From assembly GCA_950022295.1 (NCBI GenBank), contig OX465597.1:398169016-398233015 (forward strand): a stretch of 64,000 bases of DNA, in the 5' to 3' direction. Below the pieces are notes generated by a model. It worked only from the letters and a program-made list of their open reading frames with translations, ran no database searches and was not told the DNA's origin. Position numbers and translations under genes: made by a program. The DNA comes from Bromus sterilis (taxonomy: Eukaryota; Streptophyta; Magnoliopsida; Poales; Poaceae). Of this stretch, positions 47,417 through 59,817 are shown piece after piece; position 1 is the stretch's first letter; each line of letters opens with the position of its first letter.

Positions 47417-48853
47417 GTCCGCACACAAGTCTAAATGATATGGGTGATGAACTCCCATATTCACAGACAAGTCGCCTCAACCATACAAACGACTATCTCA
47501 TAACTCTTACATAGACTTACTCAAGCCCGATCACTTAGTCGGGGTCTAGGGCGGGCTCGATCATACAACAAAGTGTGCACGAGACAGAGTCTCGAGCAAT
47601 CGCATCGCGATGCCCCAAGCTGCGCACATCTAAGGGCCACTTGGTGTATAAAAGACCGCCAGCCAGATCACAACTAAGGTCTCGAAAACCCATACAAAGA
47701 CATGCATGTTATAGACATACACGCAGCACACATGCCTTGTATGAACAGCAGGTATCATTGCAATTCTCTACAAAGTATACATTTTATTGATAACTCTCAC
47801 AGAGTGCACACAGAGATCACAAGCATGTGATCCAACATTACAACATTCAACGGAAGCAGAGTAGGTATGAGTACAGACATACTTAACAAATGGCTTAAGA
47901 AGCCTTATTTAAACACAAAGCCCTCCACGAGGGAACCAGTCTGCTGACTGGACTACACTAGCTTGGTCTTCAGTCGTCGAGCTCGAGGAAGAATCCACCT
48001 TCGGGGTCAGTGGGTTCATCTAAAACATAGAATAAGCAAATGTGAGTACAAAGTCGTACTCAGCAAGACTTACGTAGGAACTATACTACTCATGCACATG
48101 TATCAAGGTAAAGGGAGGTAGGGTTCATAATCAGAAGTGCCATCTTTGACTTGGCTAGTCGTGAACTACGAGTACCAGACTTGAGGTAAGAAGCGTACAC
48201 GAGTCCACTACATGTCTCCAACCAATTACACCACTATGGTTCCTTCCTCGACTTCGCCACGAGAAAGCACGCCATAGCACTCACACTTATCTTGGAAAGT
48301 TTTATAAGTATCCGGTTCAAGTTGTCTAATAATCAAGCTAAGCTTTCCAAGTAGTCCATAACCGCGGATGCGGCTATTCGAATAGTTTTGTTAACCCTGC
48401 AGGGGTGTACTACTACACACACGTGTCATCACTTACCGCCTTTTGCGTGTCACCGTTCAAGAGGTGACAGCGAGGATGCCACCACAACACTTCGCCCACA
48501 GCTCCGTTCTAGTCCAGAGAGTCGCCTATCTGAGGGGGATCCGTATGGAAGTCCGGCCGAGGTTCCAGTACAGCCTCAAACGATGTGTGCAGGGTCCCAA
48601 GCCGGTCTTAAAAAGTCGTTCATCCACTTCGCAGACCGTGCAACAGCCCTACCAGAACTCCGAACTACTGCGACTTTTGGGGTTCGAACGGGGTGAGGTA
48701 CTAGGATGAGAGGGGTCAGTGAGCCCAATGTGTGGTTGCACTCTTTTTCTTGGATCACCACACAAGAACTCGGACTTAAGGCGGTGTTCAACGAGACAAC
48801 CCACTGTGTACTCCTACACGGCCTCTCATCGTTCACCTTGTATTAGGGTAGAT
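47417..48853 (-). repeat. Solo LTR-A (-), middle segment
   Basis: Continues from 38655 across the nested element: the minus-strand LTR-A sequence is collinear with 45800-47240 read in reverse. It ends at the Copia solo LTR. Confidence 0.9.
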
Positions 48854-48858
48854 TCACC

Positions 48859-50652
48859 TGTTGGGGTTCGGGGCAGAAAACACAAATTTTTCATAACCTA
48901 CGAGACCCATACCCAAGACCTATGCTATGCTGATGCAAGTAACGGACAGAAATAGATCACATACCAGTATGTAGTCCGTTAAGCGGGAAACGTTCCCGCA
49001 TGAACGTGGTTGGTGTAGTCGTACCGGCAATCCCTCATGCCGCGCAGATCCACGATGACTCCTGTAGCCACCCGATCCTTGTAGATCGATGACGGGATTA
49101 CGTCCCCGTTGGAACGTTGTCGATGAAGACCTCGCGATACGGCCACGACGATGAAGTAGCACCACAAGTGTAGTGCCTCGCGGGATTATACACATACAGT
49201 ATACCCGACGTCCCTCCGGGCTCCGACCCAGTAGAGCAGCGGAAAGAAGATGGATTCGGATCTCGATTCCAGCAGCACGACGGCGTGCGTATAGTGGAGA
49301 AATCCCCAACCCAGAGCAGCCTCCAAACAAGGGGAGTCCGCTCAAAGGCAGGAGAGAAGGAGGAAGAGAGATGAGAAACTTTTCTCAAAAATATCATGAT
49401 TAAAAGGGCACCTCTACCCCTCCTTATATAGGCCAAGGAGGGGTGTCACCCCCCCTCCACTTCCGGGGTGGGACTAATCCCAAGGGAGGGGGTGGCGCAC
49501 CAAATAAAGGGGGTGGGCCCCTCAATGGCGCCATGGCCCATGGGGGAGGACTCCCTCTCCCCCTAATGGGCCCTATGAGGCCCATATGCCTTTTAATTCA
49601 TTTTTAATTATATTTTAATATTTAATTCAGATAATTAAATAATAAAACATTAATTAAACATTATTAAATATATTTTGAACCTTTCAAAATACCCGGAACA
49701 ACTTCCGGCCTTCATCGGAACAATTCCGGTCATCACCGGAACAATTCCGGTGTTCTCTCCAATTTCTCCGGTGATCCCGAATCAATCCTTACTGCGTCGA
49801 GTACCCTTAAGTGTAACACCCTACGGTCCGGGAAACAACAGACATGATCGAGACAATTCTCATTGATCAATGACTAATCAATTGGACCTGGTTACAATCC
49901 TTGATAGCCCCTGTGCTTCCATCGAATGAACTTCAATCGCTGTTGGATCCGTTAACCGTGTGCCTGTTCCCTTTGTCCTAGGGTACTTTGCTTGTCCGAG
50001 GTTTGATCATCGGTATCCACTATACCTAGTTCGTCCTCGTTCTCAACAAACAAGTTTACTCGTTCCCGTGATATTACAACTCCGTGACCTAGTCACACGT
50101 TTGTAAACTTTATGATGTAACATCACCGAGTGGGCCCAGAGTACCTATCCGTCACACGGATGGACAAATCCCGCTTTGATCTATTTGCATACTCATCAAC
50201 CATCTATTTCGGAATACCCAAAGTGCACCGTTATGGCCAGCATATTTCAGTCAGGCGGTGGGATACAAATCAAAGTCTCCTCATAGATGACAATTACGTA
50301 TGATCATTACGGTCAAAGGATCTGGTCACTACGTTATAGTTATCGCAATGTCGAACTATGTGACTTGATCACATCGCAACACTTCTGGTGGGTGTATGTC
50401 CATCATATCATTATCCAATGATACGACTCCATTGTCAACAGACGCCATTGTCTCATGATCAGGAAACCTTGATCATCAATCGCCCAATGGACTAGTATAC
50501 TAGGGTTTACTAGGGACCTGGTTGTTTGTATACCACACCTGTATTAATGTTTCCACTTAATACAGTTCTAGCACGATATCAAACGTATTATGAACTAATG
50601 GAATATGCTCGATAAAACATATTTTATTTGCCTCTAGGGCACATTCCCAACA
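48859..50652 (-). mobile_element. Solo LTR of Copia (BARE/WIS-type)
   Basis: 1794 bp. On the minus strand it starts TGTTGGGAATGTGCCCTAGA at 50652 and ends CCCCGAACCCCAACA at 48859, with perfect TCACC duplications (48854-48858 and 50653-50657). Same family as 27940-29674. The promoter is retained: the minus strand reads CTATATAAGG at about 49424-49433. The frame at 48920-49345 (minus) corresponds to the frame in the other LTR and is not a known protein. Confidence 0.93.
49424..49433 (-). promoter_or_regulatory. TATA box of the Copia solo LTR
   Basis: The minus strand reads CTATATAAGG ahead of GGGTAGAGGTGCCC. The matching region of the LTR at 27940-29674 has lost this box. Confidence 0.6.
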
Positions 50653-50657
50653 TCACC

Positions 50658-52973
50658 AACACATTTCCACCATCATCAATATGATCACTACCATCCCGAC
50701 TCACAAAAGAGTAACCTCATTGTAACTCTAAGCATGCAATAAGCAATAACAGTTGCAGGGGGCACATGATATCAACCAAATCCTACATCTGCTAGGATTG
50801 TGGTTTGCTTACTAGTGTGACAAGATGATAGGTCATGCAAAGGATATGGGTTCAACTATGCGGTAGAAACGTTATCATGGTAATCATCCTAAACAATGCA
50901 TAAGCGATACTGAGAGGGAATTGGGTTTTTATCGACATGATCAATGGGGGCTTGCTTGCCTTGCTGACGAGGGTCATACACGGTATCTTCAACGGAGGGG
51001 GTGATCTCGGGTTCCGGCTCCACTTCTATCAGCAATATGACAATCATAGGATCAACATAATGTACAATGCACAATCACATGAATAAGATTGTAATGGTGA
51101 TGTTCATTGTTGCATTGTGTGGAAAATTCCATTTAAAAGGAGTATATTGCAATCGAATTGAAAATTCAAACTCCATTTGATTTATCAATGAATTTCAAAT
51201 GCATTTCAATGCATGGAAGTTCATTTGAAATGGTTTAGCATGTAGTGATGTTATAAAGGTGAGGTAAAGTCTCTGATGTGTGGATGAAACCATTTAAAAG
51301 AAGTGTGTTGCAAAGTCATTTCCAAATTCACTCCAAATTTGAATTCAAAAGAATGCCATATGCATGTTTGCTACTGTTCACCCATTTTAAAATGGTCAAA
51401 CATAGAACCAAGTAGCATATTCATAAACCTTGTATTTTTCTGATAATTTTAGACATATTATTTGTCCAATTTGGAGTTAAAATGAATTAGTTATGATTTT
51501 CCAAAGATTTGGCTATTTTCTGGATTTTCTGGAATTAGATTAAATCATTTAATTGCTTTACTGCGTCAGCATGACGTCAAGATGACGTGGGGGGGTCTGG
51601 CGTGTGGGGTCGGCCTGTCAGTGTCTTAGGGGGTTAAACCCCTCTGTTTAAATTAACCCGCTGGTTAATTAGTGGGCTAGGGCCCACTGTCAGTGACACT
51701 GGAGGGGGTTAGTGTGTGGGTTAGGGTTAATTAAACCGGGCCCGCCAGAGTGATGTCGTCGTCGACCTCTGGCACGGCGGAGGGGCTCGCCGGAGTCGTT
51801 TCCGGCCACTTCTTGGCACGGGGAGGCCACTGGGAGGTGCCCCGTGCACACCCGCATCGCGTCGAGCACGAGGGGGTCACAGGGAGCTCCACGGCCACGC
51901 CGGCGTCAACTTGCGCGGCGGCCGGAGCTCAGACGTTGTGAGGAACGGCGACGGGGCACGAGGAGGAGAAAGAGGAGGGGGAGACGACGCGGCTGCTCAC
52001 CCTGGGCGCAACGGAGAGGTCGAGGGCGACAGAGGAGCCACCACGGCGACGAATCAGGCAATGGCGCGCGGCGGCCGGCGGCGAACCTGAGGAAGGGGGA
52101 ACCGTCCAGGGAGCTTCTTGGCTCGATTCCTTCAAGTAGGAGACGAAGACAACGACGGAGAGCTTGAGGGACAAGACGGTGCGGCGTCTGGCCGTCGTTG
52201 GCCGCGTGGGAACGGCGGCGTGCTCCACGGCAGCGCTCGGGCGGCGACGAAATCGCGCGAGAGAGAGGGACAGAGCGAGCGGCGAGTGAAGGGAAGGAGG
52301 CAGGAGACTCGGGGCGTCTCCGTGGCGTCTAGAAAAGACCAGGGGGGCCTCAGGGCGACGTGGCCCGCGCCGGCGTCGGCATGCTCGCCACCGAGCAGCT
52401 TGTCGACGCGGCGGGGAAGACGACAAGCGCCCAGGTGGGCTTGGGCCGGGGGAAAACTAGCTGGGCCCAAGGCCTGGTAGGGTGGGCTGGGATTCCTTTT
52501 TCTTTTTTCTTCTTTTTGCTTTCTGTTTTCTATTTTCTGCTTTCTGTTTTCTATTTTCTGCTTTCTGTTTTGCTTTCAAAAAAATAGCAAAGCATTTTTA
52601 TAAATCTTGAAAACTTTTATGTGGGATTATAATACATATAACTAGCCACTCATAAGTTTTGGAGATTTTTGAAATTCAAACAATTTGAATTTTAATTCAA
52701 ATTGGAGTTTAATTTAATTTCCAATCCCTGTTGGGAATTTTTGAGAAATCTTGGTGCATGCAGTGGGACCCACTTCACTTTATATGTGATCATGCTTATT
52801 TATAAGACTTTTCAAAAATAATAGAGGAAATTTTGGAACAAATTTTTGTCTGGCCATTTGAATTAAATTCTCCAGGGCCTTTCTTTTCCCCATTTTTGAA
52901 TTTCTTTTGAAATTTTCACATGATGCAAAGTTACCAACTAACCCTAGCACATACCTAACTTGGGGTTGTGACA
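50658..52973 (-). repeat. Solo LTR-A (-), 5' segment
   Basis: Start of the LTR on the minus strand, including the GC-rich block at 51740-52480, whose frames on both strands (up to 165 codons) are compositional and unmatched. Confidence 0.9.
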
Positions 52974-52978
52974 CCTGG

Positions 52979-55675
52979 TCATAGTTATATTCTGCTCCAA
53001 ATTTGCTATCCCGCTGTTTTTGACAGCCACCTCTGTTTTTCTCTAAGTCTGTAGCTTTCCAATGTCATGTTGCACGCTTAATATCTTTGATCTGTTATGC
53101 CTATGACCTTGATTCTTGTTTGTACCTGATCACCATCATGTCTAATTCATGCCCACATATTGCTTTGTCATGTTTCCGAACTTTTGCATATAGTGTTACC
53201 CTTGTTTATACGGCATGAAAATAACAGTTTCTGCCCTGTTTTCCTGATTTTCACTGAGTCCTTGACCAGAAATGTTTTATAGCTTTTTGTGTTGCTTATA
53301 ACTAGTGAACCATGATGCTTATTTGCATGATTCTTTTTTCCATGCCTTCCTTGTCATGCCTAATGCAATTCCATGTCATTTGGTGCATGTTTGCATTCAG
53401 TAGCTTGTTGATGCATTGCTCCCAAGTGTGCTCCATGATGTTAACAGCATGTGTGCATAACTTGTTTTGCTTGTATCTTTTTAACCGTAACTCCGTTTGG
53501 AGTGTTCTTTATATGTAACTTGATTAGAATTTCATGTACTTTGTGTTTATGTTATTGTTTGTTGTTGTTAACCAACCTAAAATATGGTTTAGAGCAGAAC
53601 AGTACCAAATGATTTAATCATCGTGGGGCCCATAGTGTTATGCCTCGTTTAGGTTGTGCCTCACTTAAATTGACTTGCATAGATAGTTTATCTTATGTTT
53701 CACCTCTTATCATGTTGTGTGCTATGCCATGCTTGAGTGAGATGCCATATTAACAACCTTTGCTCATCTTGTGTATCTAAACAACTTGAACCCTTGTAAA
53801 AATGCGGTATCGTCGTGTGTGACGAGTACTCCACTTAACCTGTTAGTAACTGCTCTCGACGGTAGGTGCGATGTCTCGTGTTGCCTTATTGTTGATGCTT
53901 TCTCGTGTTTTCCTCGTAGTAATAGAGTGCTTGCTCGTTGATTTCTTTCCAGTGTTTACTTCTTGTGTGCTCCCGCGGGTACCTCTCGGAGACGATGCGA
54001 GCTTGCGACCAACTACACCTTCAGAACCCGACTTATCAACAGGCAAGGACTATACATTACTTATGATCCATTCTATTATAACCAGCGGTTTGCATGCTAG
54101 TCTAGGTTAGGTTCGATGTTTGATCCTACCACATGTTTACAGCCTCTCTTAAACCGATACAGCCATGTCCTCTCCCAGCAAACCATGTACTGTTATGTTA
54201 CTATTGCTTGTTGCTCAACACCTGCTTAGTATGCATGCTTAGGATGCTACGATGTTACCCTGTTACTCCTTGGTTTGGGCTATCACATTATGATATTGTT
54301 GTTGATGATATGATTATTATAATGTTGACTATACTCGACGAAGGATGGAAGGTCTAGGCTATCCCGCCCCGGAGCTTTGTTCCATTCGAGTCACCTAGGA
54401 TCCGAGTTCCGGGTATTGGTTCTAAGACTGAGCGTGCCTAACCGCGTGTGGGATTTTATGGGGTCCCCTCTTCTTACCTACCTACCTTCAAACATTTCTA
54501 GTGGTGGCCCAAGCTGATTTACCATTTGAAACCGTGTGTGTGCTGGTCGGCCGCCAGTAGTTTTCAAACAAACCGGGCCAGTGGGGACATGGTTTCCCTA
54601 TTGGTCCAACCTGTCCAGCTGAGGACCCGGCCTCATGTGAGAATTATCGGTAATCCAAACCTGCGACAGACGATGGATACCAGATCGGTGCGCGGCCGGC
54701 TCCTGAGGTGGATGTCGACTCACCGGGGGCCACCCGGATTTGTTCGTTGTTAGCTAGAGGGACCTGTCGTTCCGGATCTCTCGGGACTAAATCACAAAAT
54801 GGTTGCATGTGATGGGTAGAAACTGAGAGATATGGGCGTGCGTGCGGAGCCTTGTAATGGGCAGTTGGTACAGCCCTGCAGGGTTAAATCTTTTCGAGAA
54901 GCCGTGTCCACAGTTATGGACGACTTGGAACCTACGTCCTGTTCATAGATAACATCAACTGAATCATAACTATAACTTGATCAACGTGTGTGTGCCTTGA
55001 CTGCTTCTTCTTCGTCGGGATGCAAAGAGGAGGACAAGGATAGGATAGGTTTTATGTTTGCGTAAGTAGATGATAGCAAGACTTGTTGGAGGCGATTCCT
55101 CATCGAATGCTTGGCTTCTTATCTTACTCTCTAGATCGTTAGCCACTTCATAAATGCTAGTGCGGCAGCAACCTCACCACTTACCCCATCCTTATCGTAA
55201 ACTACTAGTTATCCTAGAATGACGAGTGATGAAGTTCTTGTTGGGTTAGTTGACCACTACAGTTGGATGCCGAGTACTTCTGTACTTATGATACTACCCC
55301 CAAACTCTTTTTAGGGTTCCTGATCGACAACAGGTATGGTGATCGACGTTTCACGTGGAGACTCGACAACGACTAGTTAGGCGGATCCCGGCGGAGGGTC
55401 TGGACCCGTGTGGTTATGGGGATCGATGATTTTCGTAGGCATTTGATTATAGTCTGTACTCAGACGTGTATCTTCCGCTGATATATTGTATTAAGGCAGT
55501 TGTATGCCGATTGTATGAGATGTTGTATCCTTGTAGCTGTAATGGTGTGATATCATGTTGGAAATCCAAGGCATATGACATTGTCATATGTCGCGGTGGG
55601 ACCGATATGTGCTTCGTCCCCGGATCTGGATGGAAACGTCTAGATCTGGAACAGTACCGCATATCGGGCCTTACA
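52979..55675 (+). repeat. Solo LTR-C (+), last segment
   Basis: Collinear with the minus-strand LTR-C at 34223-36600 read in reverse, including CCCTGCAGGGTTAAATC near 54883 and the conserved end ATATCGGGCCTTACA. No coding content. Confidence 0.9.
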
Positions 55676-55680
55676 CCCAT

Positions 55681-55745
55681 GATAAAATATTTTTTCTCTG
55701 CTGAAAATAAAGATATTCTCGAAGAGCCACTGTTTCTCAAGATTG
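55681..55745 (-). mobile_element. Athila-like DNA, copy 2 (remainder)
   Basis: Short continuation of 32256-33237 after the nest (GAAAATAAAGATATTC, CTCAAGATTGCCA), matching about 31110-31189 of copy 1. It is cut by the next CACTA fragment. Confidence 0.75.
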
Positions 55746-57153
55746 CCAGATAGTTTGCTCTTTATTTTTTCAAAAAATCATTTCTAGGTACAAAACTAGT
55801 CATATCATTAGAGATCCACCAAGAGTTTTGCAAGATTCCACCCCTAGATATCACCGGTCATGCCCCTCCCTCCCCCGTTTTGACCGCATTTTGAAACCGG
55901 CTTAAATAATTCAAAAAATGTAAAACATCCGCGTTGCTTCGTAATTTATGTCCTACTAGCCATACAAAACGAAAAACTTAGAATATGATAAATATCTTTA
56001 AAAAGTCTTCTCAAAATGAGCTATCGAGTATGAAGATTCATTGTTTTCAAGCCAAATGATCAATGTTATAGCTAGTTTAAAGGCATAGTTTTTCCAAATC
56101 ATCTCATATTGGAATGGGAAATAAGTTTGTCAAAGGAAGTTTTCATTTCTTTACAAGGAAAATCCATTTTTCATTTTCCGAGTGCCAAAAGTAGGGTTGT
56201 TTTGTGATGAACCTACCAATTATTTAGTGATAATTTGAACCAATATTTTTTTTAAATACTAGACCGTATTTTATTAACAATTGACCAAATTTTTCAGGTG
56301 GAACGGGGTCAAATTTGAACTACATGTACTTAATAGTTTACTCTTTATTTTTTCAAAAATTATTTCTACGTACACAAGTCATCATTTCATCAGACATCCA
56401 CCAACGGTTTTCCAAGACTGAAAAACATTTAATTAAAATAAAAACATTGAATATTGAGTAGATAACTAATTGTTTGATGTCACATGATATTAGTTTTTGA
56501 ATTCTAAACCTATATTAACATAAACATTAATGATTAAGTAATAATAATTACTAATTCAAATAATAATAAAATGAATTTTACATGATAATTATTAATTAAT
56601 AATAAATAATTATTTTTTAACATAAACCTATATTAACATAAATATTAATGATGAAGTAATCTTATTATCCCCTATACTTTGATGTCACATGATAATTATT
56701 AAATATTATTTTTATTTTGTTGGAAAAAAACGGACGCCGACGGCATTGCCGTAGCCGTAGGCCTGGTGGTTAGCTATCCCCGTTCGAATTTTAAAAAAAA
56801 AATTATTTTTCATTGCTACGCCGATGGCCTGGCCGTAGGCGTATCCCCGTTTGAATTTTTTTTAATTTTTTAATTTTGTAGGAAAAAACGTACGACGACG
56901 GCATTGTCGTCGGTGTAGGTCTTGTGTCGTTAGGCCGTCTGACGCCGTCGCACGTTCGGTTTATATGCCGACGGCTTTCTTACGCCAATGGTGGCCGACG
57001 GCTTTCTTACGCCGATGGTGGCCGTCGGCGTAGCTCCACCTACGTCGACGGCCACGCAGCTGCCCTCCCTGCCTCAAGATCTACGTCGACCGCCCCGAAA
57101 TTTGGCCATCAGCATAGCGACGACCGTAGGCGTCTGTGCTCAGTCCCGTAGTG
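55746..57153. mobile_element. CACTA-type element, 3' part
   Basis: 55746-56430 is a diverged copy of the 662-bp unit of the 14660-21194 element (GATAGTTTGCTCTTTATTTT, ACCGGTCATGCCC, CTACATGTACTTAATAGTTT). It is followed by AT-rich DNA with two near copies of a CCTATATTAACATAAA segment (56506 and 56624), then a GC-rich subterminal region with repeated CCGACGGC and GCCGTCGGCGTAG motifs. The end, read on the minus strand, is CACTACGGGACTGAGCAC at 57153. The 5' part is missing. Confidence 0.75.
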
Positions 57154-59196
57154 CAAGTTTCTTCAGTGGTAGCATGTCTGCGAATTTCTGAATTCATGTG
57201 AGGGATGTGACGCACTAACACCGAGTTATGATGAAAACACTAGAAAGCCACGACAGAAAGTCAACATATCATGTCCTTGCAGGAATAACAATTTATCCTA
57301 CAAATATGAGTGAAAAGCCTAAAAATATCATAAAACTGAAGTCATTTGCAACCACTATAATACAGGCAGTTGGCAAAAAACATTAATGCAAAATTAAATT
57401 TTGACAAAATGCATAAATATCGCTTGATCTCGTTGTTAGGGTGACCGAAACCTTATAGGATGAGCTTTACAAGCAACCCCTCAAACAAAAATAAAAAAGC
57501 AATCAGGTCCCTTAGCTCAAGTTAGCATAAAAACATAGCATGTTCTTTCAGAAATAACGATTTATCCTAGAAATACGAGAGAAAAACAAAAACCATCACA
57601 ATATTGGTGTCATTAGCAAAAAATCACAACAATACAAACAATTGAAGTTGACGAAAAGCATCGAATGTAGAATTAAATTTTAACAAATGCACAAAGCATC
57701 GTTGACCTCGTATTTGACATGTAAAAGAATCACATAGCCGAAACCTAACAGGACGAACTTTACAAGCAACCCCTCAAAGAAAAGAAATAAGCAAGCAGAT
57801 CCCCTGGCTCACGTTAGTGATCCCACTGGCCGACGAGCACCTCGCAGGATGACAAAGGTGCAAGCCACTAGGCCACCTACGCCCTTGCGAGCGCCAACAC
57901 CTCGGGGGACCTCACCGTCTCTTCGCCGGTGTAGGTGACGGTCTCCACTCCAAACTCACGGGGCCATATCGTGTGTTCTCCCCTCAGCAATGATTTCACT
58001 GACGAAGTTGCATGCTATCGTGGCGGTGCTCCAGAAGGCATTCGGCGCGACCCCTCCGCCACAGCTACTACGGCCGGACGACACAGTCATTAGTGGTGCA
58101 ATGAAGCTGCTCCGCGCCGGCAAGACGAATGGGACAAGCGGTGGAATTGCGGCGGCGCGGTCGTCCCTCATTGGCGTCTCGCCCAGGTGCGCGAGCTTGC
58201 AGGGAGCCGACCGTCGCGCCGATTCGTGGTCCCGTCGTTGCGCCGTTGCCGGCAAGCCACTCCAGCGAGCTCCTTTATGTGCACTCTTTAACGATCGCTC
58301 TCCCCTGGGAATCCTCTACCATTCCCCTTCCCTCGATCATGGAGAGAACATGATGGATCCGGGTGAGACGACACTCTTCGGTGGCTGGTGGCATGGTCAA
58401 CAGTGCGTGAGGCCGGCTAGGCCAGTGGGGAAGGGTGATATGAGTAGGAGGAGAAGGCCCAAAACATTACAAGTAACCCCTTAAAGAAAATTAAAAAAAA
58501 CATTCTGGCTTGCGCCATCGTCTCTTTGGCATGTCAGTATTTTGCCACGTCATGATTTATGGTTAAGTGACTTTAGTGATTTTTGTTAATGATTAGGCTT
58601 TGTTTGGTAGCAAAGTATCCTTTATGTATTTTAGAAATACCACATTTTTTGAGATTATTGCAGTTTAATTTACAATATATGAGCTGTTTGATTGATTCTA
58701 AAACTGTGATTTTAATACTACGGTGTTGGCCATACTATAGTTTTTCTCTGTATTAAAAAAAAAAGAACCCCAGACCTTTTTTAAAAAAACTGAGCAACCG
58801 TAAAAGAACGACGTCGATTCTTCCTCGCTAGTCTCAACAAGTCTATCGCATTTGTTCTTACTAGATAGGGGGCGCGGCTTGCCGCGCGTTGCCCGCAAAA
58901 CGATGTGAGACAACAAACTACATTCGATGGGAAGAAGGGTTGAACTATTCATTGAAAAAATGGGGTGTCAAGTAAAACATTTAAACGATATGAACCATGA
59001 AGAAAAGAAATATATACATTTATACATTAACATGACGTTTTATATGGGCCATTAAAACATAGTAGGAACACATAGATGGTTACTGGTTCATTGCCAGTTC
59101 AAACCAGAAGGAGCAGCAGATAGGTACACACATATGGTTACTGATTCAGTTCTTCTAAATAAAGGGGAAGTGCATATGATAAACAATTTATGGTTA
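57154..59196. other. Unassigned region with tandem duplication and GC-rich patch
   Basis: Two diverged tandem copies of about 280-300 bp lie at about 57257-57530 and 57540-57830 (shared: ACGATTTATCC, AATTAAATTTT, ACTTTACAAGCAACCCCTCAAA); a short third echo, TACAAGTAACCCCTTAAAGA, is at about 58470. Between them, 57830-58450 is GC-rich with a 164-codon plus frame (57990-58484) and a 99-codon minus frame (57956-58255), neither recognised. The layout resembles a gene fragment carried inside a transposon, but no terminal inverted repeat was found. Near 58860, ACTAGATAGGGGGCGCGGCT resembles a common grass transposon terminus. Confidence 0.4.
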
Positions 59197-59817
59197 GAGC
59201 ATCTCCAGCCGCACCCCCAAGAGGCCCTCAAGACGGCGCTATTTGCGCCGGATGGAGGAAAATCGCCCAGCCACGCCCCCAAGAGCCCAAATAGCGCCGG
59301 ATTGGGCCAAAATTGAGTCCGGCGATCCCAAGCCAAACCCGGCGCGCTGGGGTCGCCGGATGAAAGGAAAGCGCGCGCGATTTCACACGCGCCTCGCGCC
59401 GCGACCCACCTGTCGGCGTGTGAACACGCGTCGTCGTCATCCTCTCGCCTCGGCTTCCCCGCACCTGCCGCCGCCGCAGCGAATCAATGCGGCGCCGGTG
59501 ACGAGTCCAATCGCCGCAGAGAGCATCAATTGCGGCGCCGGTGACGAGTCCAATCGCCGCAGAGAGCATCAATGCGGCGCGTCGAGATACCCAACGGTCC
59601 GTCCACCGCGCCGCCGCGTGTCCCGCCGTCTATTCGCGTTTGGCCCAAATTTACTTAGAATTGGTCGAAATTTTGCCGAACTTGGGGGATATCTTGGGGC
59701 CGCGGCTGGGTAGCCCCCCCCCCCCCCCCTCAAGCCGTTGTCGCCGCCCGAGTGACCCCCAAGCGGCGCTAAAATAGCGCCGAAAATCGCCTTGGGGGCG
59801 AACGACTGGAGATGCTC
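59197..59817. mobile_element. PIF/Harbinger-type non-autonomous element
   Basis: 621 bp with inverted termini GAGCATCTCCAG / CTGGAGATGCTC and perfect TTA duplications (59194-59196 and 59818-59820). Further inside, GCGCTATTTGCGCCG and the reverse-type AGCGGCGCTAAAATAGCGCC pair. The interior is very GC-rich and contains a tandem repeat of about 46 bp (GCGGCGCCGGTGACGAGTCC at about 59489 and 59532). No transposase; GC-rich frames are unrecognised. Confidence 0.85.

Larger units (their letters stand above)
38485..52973 (-). mobile_element. Solo LTR-A (-) with two insertions
   Basis: On the minus strand the LTR starts TGTCACAACCCC at 52973 and ends GGGTCCCGACA at 38485, with perfect CCTGG duplications at 38480-38484 and 52974-52978. 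Its own sequence is 52973-50658, 48853-47417 and 38655-38485 (plus copied target bases), about 3.9 kb. A 21-bp tandem repeat built on CTTTCTGTTTTCTATTTTCT lies near 52520-52575. Confidence 0.92.
33238..55675 (+). mobile_element. Solo LTR-C (+) holding a four-level nest
   Basis: Begins TGTAACAGCCC at 33238 and ends GGGCCTTACA at 55675, flanked by perfect duplications CCCAT (33233-33237 and 55676-55680). Its own sequence is in three pieces: 33238-34222, 37905-38484 and 52979-55675, together about 4.3 kb including copied target bases. A solo LTR-C (-) and a solo LTR-A (-) split it. No internal region accompanies it, so the parent element was lost by LTR-LTR recombination. Confidence 0.92.

Noticed and set aside
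49675..49866. 63-codon frame with repeated PVITGTIPV-like residues.
   Set aside because: Created by repeated CCGGAACAATTCCGG segments inside the Copia solo LTR.
51750..52480. Frames up to 165 codons on both strands, arginine and alanine rich.
   Set aside because: GC-rich block of the solo LTR-A (-); both strands are equally open, and no known domain.
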